NCBI GenBank assembly: GCA_038245795.1 | Contig: JBBRSC010000001.1 | Coordinates: forward strand, 1 to 38,060 | DNA length: 38,060 nt | Direction of reading: 5' to 3' | Source: JBBRSC01 sp038245795 | GTDB lineage: Bacteria > Actinomycetota > Acidimicrobiia > Acidimicrobiales > Microtrichaceae | Shown: positions 32,202 through 38,060 of the stretch, in pieces | Position numbering within the stretch: the stretch's first letter is position 1 | Layout of the letters: every line of letters begins with the position of its first letter | The notes under the pieces: generated by a model | Seen by the model: the letters and a program-made list of their open reading frames with translations, nothing else | What the model was told of the DNA's origin: nothing | The model's database searches: none | Position numbers and translations under genes: made by a program

Positions 32202-33830
32202 TCATCCCGACCGAACCGTCCGATCCGCCACCCTCGCCGCGTCAGCCTGCCGATCGGCGAGCCGTTCCAAATCGGCGGTCAGGCGTTGCCCATCAAGGTC
32301 TCCGGCGCTCGCCAGAATTCGCGCAGCCAGCAGCCCGGCATTGCGACCGTTGTCGATGGCGACGGTTGCCACCGGAACACCCCGCGGCATCTGCACGATC
32401 GACAACAACGAATCGAGACCCTGAAGATGACGGAGCGCGACCGGCACGCCGATCACGGGCAACGTGGTCACCGCCGCCAACATCCCCGGGAGGTGCGCCG
32501 CTCCCCCAGCGCCGGCGATGATCACGCGTAACCCCCGAGCCGCCGCGGCTCGTCCGTAGGCGATCATGTCGTCGGGAGTCCGGTGGGCAGAGACCACTCG
32601 AATCTCGGTTGGCACGCCCAGCTCAGCCAATGCCTCGACTGCCGGGCGCATCACCTCGAGGTCCGAATCACTCCCCATGACAATGCCAACGACCGCGCGC
32701 ATCATCAATGTGTCAGCACGCTGATGCGCCAGAACCGTGGTAACCGCCAAGGAGTCGCCCAGCGCGGTGACATGGCCGATCTTGCGCCCGGTTCGCGGGG
32801 TCTTGTGATAGTCGTGGACGAACTCGACGTCCGATGGTGGGTCATCGAGCACACGCGGGTACGGCTCCTCCGACGACGCGATCAGGTTGACCATCGTGGC
32901 GGCGGGAACGACAAGATCACACGACCCCAGCGCCATGCCCGCCACCGCCCGTAGGTGATTCTCGAATTGTGATGTGCGGCAGGCCTCGATGGTGAGGTGT
33001 CCGCTGTTGTGGGGGCGCGGCGCCACCTCGTTCACGAGGAGCTGACCATTGACGACGAACATCTCCACGGCCATCACCCCGACCGCTCCAATCACCTCGG
33101 CCACCCGTCGCGCGAGCTGGTCCGCGGCCATGACCAGTGCCTCGTCGAGTCCGGTCGGCATGCTGACTTCGCGGCAGATGCCGTCGGTCTGGGTGGTATC
33201 GACCAACGGATAGGTGTCGATCTCGCCGGTCCGCCCCCGGACGGTCAGTACGGCGATTTCGGCATCGAGTTCGAGGTGAGGTTCCACCACCATCAACGTC
33301 CCGATGTCATCGAGCAGTTGCTCCGCCTCGCTCCGTCCCGACACCACGAACACGCCCCGCCCGTCATAGCCACCCCGTGGCAGCTTCATCACCAACGGCC
33401 ACCCGAATTCGGCCGCGAACTCGGCGATCGCGTCGAGACCGTCAACGATCGCAAAGGGGGGAACAGCAATGCCCAACTCGGCGAAACGCTGTCGCTGATA
33501 CGCCTTGTCCGAGAACGCCAGGACCGATGAACTGGGGAACACCACATGACCGGCTGCCTCGACTGCGTCGATGGCCGCAACGGTTGCATCGTCGACCGGC
33601 TCATGGTCGAAGGTGACGACATCGACCTGCTCCGCGAATGACAGGAGCGTCGCAGTATCCAGCCGGTCGGCTCGCTCGACGGCCACGCCGAGCCCCGCAA
33701 CGCTCTCGTCGTTGGTTCGGGCCAGCACCCGGGTCGTCATGCCCATGTCGACCGCCGCCTCAACCATCATCATGGCGAGCTGACCACCCCCGACAATGCC
33801 CACTGACGGGATCCCGACGGAAGGGATCAC
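32202..33830 (-). CDS. purKE: Fused PurK-PurE: N5-carboxyaminoimidazole ribonucleotide synthase and mutase
   Basis: One 542-aa chain for two steps of purine synthesis. Residues ~8-375 are PurK, an ATP-grasp enzyme: GIVGGGQLAMM at the N-terminus, KLPRGGYDGRGVFVV, EVAPRPHNSGHLTIEA. Residues ~378-542 are PurE: VGIVMGSDSDLEVM, VSAHRTPDDM, AGAGGAAHLPGMLAA and MPRGVPVATVAIDN. The order K-E is that of yeast Ade2, while most bacteria keep two genes. The frame is continuous with no sign of sequencing error. The GTG start overlaps the stop of the winged-helix gene (GTGA). The N-terminus contains a PSVGI repeat. It is biosynthetic and apparently not part of the catabolic island. Confidence 0.9.
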   Translation of the reverse strand: MIPSVGIPSVGIVGGGQLAMMMVEAAVDMGMTTRVLARTNDESVAGLGVAVERADRLDTATLLSFAEQVDVVTFDHEPVDDATVAAIDAVEAAGHVVFPSSSVLAFSDKAYQRQRFAELGIAVPPFAIVDGLDAIAEFAAEFGWPLVMKLPRGGYDGRGVFVVSGRSEAEQLLDDIGTLMVVEPHLELDAEIAVLTVRGRTGEIDTYPLVDTTQTDGICREVSMPTGLDEALVMAADQLARRVAEVIGAVGVMAVEMFVVNGQLLVNEVAPRPHNSGHLTIEACRTSQFENHLRAVAGMALGSCDLVVPAATMVNLIASSEEPYPRVLDDPPSDVEFVHDYHKTPRTGRKIGHVTALGDSLAVTTVLAHQRADTLMMRAVVGIVMGSDSDLEVMRPAVEALAELGVPTEIRVVSAHRTPDDMIAYGRAAAARGLRVIIAGAGGAAHLPGMLAAVTTLPVIGVPVALRHLQGLDSLLSIVQMPRGVPVATVAIDNGRNAGLLAARILASAGDLDGQRLTADLERLADRQADAARVADRTVRSG

Positions 33831-34153
33831 GATCTGATCTCAGGTGGTGGCGCCATAACTGCCTTCAGGAGTACACCGACACGATGGCTGGACTCCACCG
33901 GGTGTCGCAGCCGTAATTTGTCATTCACCGTATAGCTGTTTCTTCGACCCACGCGCTCCCGCGTGAGATACCCCTCATCGATCAGGTCCGCGATGATCTT
34001 CTGCGTTGACCGTTCGGTGATGCCAACCCGTTCGGCGATTTCCCATCCCCGGAGATCTGGATCTTCCGACAGGCAGACCAGCACGTGGCCGTGGTTCGAC
34101 AGAAACGTCCAGGACGGACGATCCTCGGGATCGCTTGCAGCGGCTCTGCTCAC
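33827..34153 (-). CDS. Small winged-helix (MarR/ArsR-like) transcriptional regulator
   Basis: A 108-aa protein with a DNA-binding winged helix: WEIAERVGITERSTQKIIADLIDEGYLTRERVGRRNSYTV is the helix-turn-helix, recognition helix and wing. The N-terminal FLSNHGHVLVCLSEDP is typical of a small actinobacterial regulator group. No effector domain is visible. It is co-translated with purKE (GTGA overlap) and lies one gene upstream of dabBA, so either could be its target. The GTG start at 34153 is 6 bases after a -10-like TAGTCT. Confidence 0.78.
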   Translation of the reverse strand: MSRAAASDPEDRPSWTFLSNHGHVLVCLSEDPDLRGWEIAERVGITERSTQKIIADLIDEGYLTRERVGRRNSYTVNDKLRLRHPVESSHRVGVLLKAVMAPPPEIRS

Positions 34154-34159
34154 CTATGA

Positions 34160-34188
34160 AGACTATCTCATGATATCGACTGCGTCAG
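34160..34188 (-). promoter_or_regulatory. Promoter of the winged-helix regulator-purKE operon
   Basis: On the - strand: -35 CTGACG (34188-34183), 17-bp spacer, -10 TAGTCT (34165-34160), 6 bases, GTG. It has the same geometry as the dabB and catabolic promoters of the window. A TATC-TCAT-GATA dyad (34164-34175) overlaps the -10/spacer edge and could be an autoregulatory site. Confidence 0.5.
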
Positions 34189-34209
34189 TGAGTCTCGTTC
34201 TTCGGGTTA

Positions 34210-34650
34210 TCAGGTTCCGAAGACTGAGCGGATCTTTGCGCCAGCGTCGTTGGCGCGGGACCTGAACGTCTCGAGGTCGATCTTGTCGCGTGCCCCGGCC
34301 TCGACCGCGGCCAGCTGGTCGAGCAGCGCGCTTCGATCGGCGGCGACGATCCACGGCGCCTCATCGAGGAGGGTCTGAAGTTGCGTACGATCCCCTGCCA
34401 GCGGCGACAGAACTCCGGCCGAAATGCTGTCGCCGCCGCCGCCGATCGCCTGCTCATATTCGATGTCGAGCCGCTCGATACCCGTCGCAACGTCGGCAGC
34501 CGAACTGCGCACTGACACCACACGATCCTGGATGGACGGCACCTGTTGGCGCCCGACCGCCCAGCCGATTCCCAGCCCGACCACGAGCGCAGCGACCGCA
34601 GCGATCACGGTGCGGCGAGTTCGGCGACCAGAGGAAACATAGAGGGCCAT
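34210..34650 (-). CDS. Small membrane-anchored protein of unknown function
   Basis: A 146-aa protein with a basic N-terminus (RRTRR), one membrane helix at about residues 14-32 (TVIAAVAALVVGLGIGWAVG) and an extracytoplasmic mostly helical region, probably coiled. I recognise no family. It is coupled to the hydantoinase/oxoprolinase-like gene by ATGA overlap and so probably belongs to the iron permease operon. Confidence 0.65.
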   Translation of the reverse strand: MALYVSSGRRTRRTVIAAVAALVVGLGIGWAVGRQQVPSIQDRVVSVRSSAADVATGIERLDIEYEQAIGGGGDSISAGVLSPLAGDRTQLQTLLDEAPWIVAADRSALLDQLAAVEAGARDKIDLETFRSRANDAGAKIRSVFGT

Positions 34651-36665
34651 CAGCGAGAGCTTCCTACGAGATAGGTGACGTCAGCCCCGGCGTAGGGGTT
34701 GGCGGCCGCGTTGAGCGTCGCCAGTTCAATGACGTGTCGATCGTCGATGATCCACACGGTCGGACGCAAGGTGACCGGTCCGCGGAAGCGGGTCAGCCGC
34801 TCGATGGTTTCACCCAAATCTGCTTCGGAGGACATTTCTCCTGCGACCGACACCACGTCATCGCCATATCGGTCGAGCACATCAAGCGTTGCGCCATCAT
34901 GCACCAGCCAGTAGCGACCCGTTGCCAAGACTGGCTGATCGGGGAAGCGGTCGACCATGTCGTGATGGCTCAGCTCCGATCGCCCCGGCAGGGCCCCCGA
35001 CATCAGCCCGACCGCGCCCGTAGCAACGGCCCGCATGGTGCTCCGTTCCGGAACCTCCTCGACGCGCACCTCGATGCTGGTCGGGCTGGCACCAGCGTTC
35101 AGCACCTCGCGTTCGACCTCGTCAATCATCGCGGCGATCACGTCCGGGTGCAGACCGTCGGTCGTTCGTTCCCGCTCGGCTCGCAGTAACGACAGCGCAT
35201 CCCCGATGGACGAGATGACCTCGGCGTGATCAGGAATCACGAGGTCCCAACCGAGCATCGTCGCCACGTACCGTGCCAACCCGCCGGCTCCGCCGCCAAC
35301 GCCCACCAACGAGGGCTCCTCCAGTTCAGACGACTTCGCAACCGTCAACGCCAACTCGCAGATCGCCTCACCTGATGCGGTCAGCATGTGGGTCGCGATC
35401 GTGTGAGCATCGAGACGCATCATCTCGGCGGCAACTTCGAATGCCGCCAGCGAGGCAGCGGGCGGCGCGTGGCAGTAGTCACCAGCAACCGTGATTCCGA
35501 GAGCGTTGGCAGCGCAGGTATTGGTGAGCGCAATGCGTCGACCGTCCGCCAACCGCAGAGTCAGGTAGTCAGCCGGATCCCCGGGGAGCGCCGCGACCAG
35601 TTCCGCTATCGCTCCATCGAGTTCGGCGACGTCGAGATAGCTGGCGTATGCCAAGCCCGCAATATGCGCCGACCTCGGCCCCACGCCGTACACCCGACCA
35701 TGTCGAACCCGGAGCATCGATCCACCAGCGACTCCGACGACACGCACGTCGACGGAGCGCAGGGCCGTGGCATGTGAGGCGACGCGCACGTAGGACAGCG
35801 AGGGCCGACCGTTGCGGATGGCCGCGATGTTGGTGGAGGTCCCGCCGATCTCGACAACGATGGCGTCGGTCACGCCGGTGTACCGCAACGCCCCTGCGAC
35901 CGACGCTGAGGGACCGGAATACAGCGTTCGCACCGGGGCCGCACTGAACCCCTGCAGGTCCGTTGCCCCACCGTCGCTTCGCATCACCATGATCGGGGCC
36001 TCGATCCCGGCGGCCTTCACGCCACGTTGGACGAATTCCGCGGTGGTCATGGCGATCGGCAGGATCGACGCGTTCAACGCCGCTGTCACGGCACGGAGTT
36101 CCAAGCCGTAGAGACCACTCAGCTCGGTCGAGGTACACACGGGGAGCCCGAGTTCACGTGCCATCTCCGCCACCGTTGTCTCGTTGGTGTCGTCGTCGGG
36201 GGAGAAGGCTTCGGCCACACAGACCGCTGAGACTCCTGCGTCGACGAACCCGACGAGCGCTCGACGAATGTCTTCGACCGGCAGCCCATCGGTGACATCG
36301 AAGAACGAGTGTTTGACGGGAAGCCGTCGGCCGGGCGACAACTCGACATTTCCCAATCGGGTGCGTTTCTCGACAGCTTTGAGATCGGGTCGGCGGCCGA
36401 GACCGACCATTCCCACGGTCCCGACGTCGCCCTCGAGCAAGGCGTTCACGGCCTGGGTGGTCGAGTGGGTGACGAGATCGATCTGATCTGCGCCCACTTG
36501 ATCGGCGAGCTGCTTCACTGCCTCGACCACGCCGACCGCGACACCGTCGTCGGCGGAATGCGAGGTGGGCACCACACTCGATGCCACGATCTCGCGGGTC
36601 AGGAGATCCACGGCGACCGCTTTGGTGAAGGTTCCCCCGACATCGACACCAACGCGTACGCCCAT
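34650..36665 (-). CDS. Hydantoinase/oxoprolinase A-family protein (actin-like ATPase fold)
   Basis: A 671-aa protein of the HyuA family. The phosphate-binding start GVDVGGTFTKAV is the actin/hsp70-like motif; THSTTQAVNALLEGD, LYSGPSASVAGAL and EIGGTSTNIA are further family stretches. HyuA proteins hydrolyse hydantoins or 5-oxoproline with ATP, usually with a HyuB partner, which is absent here; related proteins reactivate diol dehydratases. The conserved D of GGTFTD is K here. It lies 16 bp after the EfeU-type permease gene and overlaps the small membrane protein gene, so a role in that operon is likely but unknown. Confidence 0.72.
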   Translation of the reverse strand: MGVRVGVDVGGTFTKAVAVDLLTREIVASSVVPTSHSADDGVAVGVVEAVKQLADQVGADQIDLVTHSTTQAVNALLEGDVGTVGMVGLGRRPDLKAVEKRTRLGNVELSPGRRLPVKHSFFDVTDGLPVEDIRRALVGFVDAGVSAVCVAEAFSPDDDTNETTVAEMARELGLPVCTSTELSGLYGLELRAVTAALNASILPIAMTTAEFVQRGVKAAGIEAPIMVMRSDGGATDLQGFSAAPVRTLYSGPSASVAGALRYTGVTDAIVVEIGGTSTNIAAIRNGRPSLSYVRVASHATALRSVDVRVVGVAGGSMLRVRHGRVYGVGPRSAHIAGLAYASYLDVAELDGAIAELVAALPGDPADYLTLRLADGRRIALTNTCAANALGITVAGDYCHAPPAASLAAFEVAAEMMRLDAHTIATHMLTASGEAICELALTVAKSSELEEPSLVGVGGGAGGLARYVATMLGWDLVIPDHAEVISSIGDALSLLRAERERTTDGLHPDVIAAMIDEVEREVLNAGASPTSIEVRVEEVPERSTMRAVATGAVGLMSGALPGRSELSHHDMVDRFPDQPVLATGRYWLVHDGATLDVLDRYGDDVVSVAGEMSSEADLGETIERLTRFRGPVTLRPTVWIIDDRHVIELATLNAAANPYAGADVTYLVGSSR

Positions 36666-36681
36666 GAGTTCGCGCCCCGGG

Positions 36682-37938
36682 TCAGACGGCGACAGGTGTG
36701 AGCACCGGCGACGGACGAGGGGCCGAGCGGCGTGGTTTGATCACGAAGACCCACAACGCTCCCGACAGGTACACCGACGACAGCGCCGCTTGCGCCATCA
36801 ACGACGGCAGCGTGGGCCAGATGCCGGTGGCCTGGGCCAAGAAGATCGGCAGATTGGGTCCGCCGACCCGCCGATAGTCGATGACATCGGCGCTCTGCAG
36901 GGTGTGCATCGCGTTGCCGAGGAAGGTCACCGAGGTCGCCATCACCAGCGCTACCGCCGTATTCATGAACGTGCGGACGGGGATCTTGCGGCCGAGGCGG
37001 AAGACCACGAACGCCACGCCGGCCAAGGCAACACATGCCAGCCCGACGCCCAGCAGGATGTACGCGCCGAGACCCTGGCCGAACGTCAACAACGATTGAT
37101 AGAACAGCGCGGTCTCGAAGCCCTCGCGGTAGACGGCCGTGAAGCCGACCGCCACCAGCGATGCCGTGGATCCGATCGACACCGCACTCCACAGCCGTGC
37201 CCGCACGAACTCCATCCATCGCTTGTTGTCGAGTCGTGCAATGAGCCAGAACGACACGTAGAAGAGAACGGCGACCGCCACGAGCGCCGTGATGGCTTCC
37301 AGCACCTCGCGGCCGACCGGCAGCAAGGCGAAGAGCGCCGGCATCATGACGACAGTGATGGCCGATGCCACTGCCGCCAGTCCGACCCCGACCAGGATCG
37401 GCTTGATGTACCGCGTGCTCTTGGCGGCTTCGAGGTACCCGAGCAGCACGGACAGCAACAGCACGACTTCGAATCCCTCGCGGAACAGGATGAGGAACGA
37501 CTGACCGGCAACGATGGCTGGCGCTCCGACGCCGGCTTCGGTGAGTTTCCGTTCGGCATCGTCGAGCATCGATCGCAGCACGATGATCTGGTCACGGATT
37601 TCGCCGGTGGGCTTGCCATCCTTGATGAGCTGGCGGATCTCGGCGAACTTGGATTCGCAGTCGATGGTCAGTTTGTTGTCGGCGACGCGGAGTGGAATCT
37701 CCACCTGTTCGAAATGGGAGAGGTATCCGGTCTTGGCTTCAGCGAGCGCACGATCCGCCTCACCGTTCTTCATCAACTCCAGCGTGTCGTCCACCGACCG
37801 ACGTGTTTCGCCGAGCAACTTGATGGCCTGGTCCCTCGAGACGTCGAAGTTGCCCGATGCGCCAGCGGTGCCGCCGAAGGTCATCCACCCAACGGCGATC
37901 AGCAACACCATCGCCAGGAGGCGCCCGATCCTGCTCAT
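36682..37938 (-). CDS. FTR1/EfeU-type iron permease with extracytoplasmic N-terminal domain
   Basis: A 418-aa protein: signal-like helix at residues 5-27, an extracytoplasmic helical domain to ~140, then a seven-helix-type permease. Both iron-translocation motifs are present: R153-E-G-F-E157 and R271-E-G-F-E275 (RExxE), which identify FTR1/EfeU high-affinity iron uptake. The N-terminal domain is longer than in E. coli EfeU and resembles versions that carry their own iron-delivery domain. The ATG overlaps the stop of the gene cut by the window edge. Iron supply would suit the many iron oxygenases of the region, but no direct link is visible. Confidence 0.88.
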   Translation of the reverse strand: MSRIGRLLAMVLLIAVGWMTFGGTAGASGNFDVSRDQAIKLLGETRRSVDDTLELMKNGEADRALAEAKTGYLSHFEQVEIPLRVADNKLTIDCESKFAEIRQLIKDGKPTGEIRDQIIVLRSMLDDAERKLTEAGVGAPAIVAGQSFLILFREGFEVVLLLSVLLGYLEAAKSTRYIKPILVGVGLAAVASAITVVMMPALFALLPVGREVLEAITALVAVAVLFYVSFWLIARLDNKRWMEFVRARLWSAVSIGSTASLVAVGFTAVYREGFETALFYQSLLTFGQGLGAYILLGVGLACVALAGVAFVVFRLGRKIPVRTFMNTAVALVMATSVTFLGNAMHTLQSADVIDYRRVGGPNLPIFLAQATGIWPTLPSLMAQAALSSVYLSGALWVFVIKPRRSAPRPSPVLTPVAV

Positions 37939-38060
37939 GGATTCGCCGCGAGATACGCCGTGGCCCCGGTGGTCAGGTCGACCATCCCGCTGGTGATGCG
38001 GTCCGGGCGGTTCTCTTGGACGCCGAGCTTGATGGCGCCCAACCCGTCCTCCATCTGCAG
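37935..38060 (-). CDS. Unidentified gene upstream of the iron permease (C-terminal 41 codons only)
   Basis: An open frame enters from the right edge and stops at 37937-37935, overlapping the permease ATG. The visible end (GAIKLGVQENRPDRIT...) is too short to assign. Its translational coupling suggests a component of the same iron uptake operon. Confidence 0.55.
   Translation of the reverse strand: MQMEDGLGAIKLGVQENRPDRITSGMVDLTTGATAYLAANP

Noticed and set aside
33827..34153. Winged-helix protein as regulator of the catabolic island
   Set aside because: It is more than 10 kb from the nearest operator copy, its own promoter lacks the 17-bp element, and it is coupled to purKE. Not excluded, but unsupported.
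34650..36665. HyuA-like protein as a step of the purine-type pathway (as hyuA/hydA in the yge locus)
   Set aside because: It belongs to an iron permease operon without the shared operator, and the E. coli yge hyuA product is a cyclic-amide amidohydrolase, a different family from this ATPase-fold HyuA.
1..38060. CRISPR arrays, tRNA or rRNA genes, insertion sequences, phage genes, riboswitches
   Set aside because: No regular repeats, cloverleaf, transposase-like frame or recognisable aptamer was seen by eye on either strand.

Overview
The window is high-GC DNA of actinobacterial character. Signs of this are the frequent GTG starts, ATGA/GTGA stop-start overlaps, several promoters that place the start codon at the transcript 5' end, a luciferase-like oxidoreductase of the F420-type group, and a four-domain fused ABC exporter as known in mycobacteria. 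A free-living, aerobic member of the Actinobacteria (possibly Acidimicrobiia) is my inference; no rRNA or other marker is present to prove it. I see no tRNA, rRNA, insertion sequence, CRISPR array or phage gene.

Region 1 (1-23,700) is a large catabolic island that looks built for nitrogen heterocycles, most likely purine-like. From left to right: (a) a + strand run with the end of a XdhD-type molybdenum hydroxylase, an SsnA-like amidohydrolase, a luciferase-like oxidoreductase and diaminopropionate ammonia-lyase; (b) a divergent pair, a Rieske oxygenase (-) and a phytanoyl-CoA-dioxygenase-like enzyme (+); (c) an uptake system (lipoprotein, ATPase, two permeases) whose last gene is an adenosine-deaminase-family enzyme; (d) a - strand 8-oxoguanine-deaminase-like protein whose expected metal-binding Asp is Thr; (e) a + strand operon with a complete three-subunit molybdenum hydroxylase, a dihydroorotase-like enzyme, an esterase and an intact 8-oxoguanine-deaminase-like enzyme; (f) a - strand operon with a TRZ/ATZ-type deaminase, a TauD-like oxygenase, a ferritin-like diiron protein and an IPNS-like oxygenase. 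In total there are six amidohydrolase-superfamily enzymes, two molybdenum hydroxylases and five iron-dependent oxygenase-type proteins.

The four transcription units fed by intergenic regions at 5.9, 7.3, 12.3 and 23.7 kb share one composite DNA element: a 17-bp imperfect palindrome (consensus TTCAACAAACTGTCAAC) and, 13-14 bp to one side, GTTCACG. In two cases it lies over a recognisable -35 box directly before the gene. This joins uptake, hydroxylation and deamination genes in one local regulon; its regulator is not visible in the window. Proposed flow: import, oxidative removal of substituents, deamination, hydroxylation at ring carbons, ring hydrolysis, and a terminal step at 2,3-diaminopropionate giving pyruvate and ammonia.

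Region 2 (23,800-27,500) is one giant fused ABC exporter. Region 3 (27,600-38,060) is all on the - strand, and in transcription order holds: an unidentified gene cut by the window edge, an FTR1/EfeU iron permease, a hydantoinase/oxoprolinase-family protein, a small membrane-anchored protein, a winged-helix regulator coupled to a fused PurK-PurE, then dabB-dabA and a PII-like gene (DAB inorganic-carbon uptake) from a separate strong promoter. A 23-bp hairpin closes the convergent junction between regions 2 and 3.
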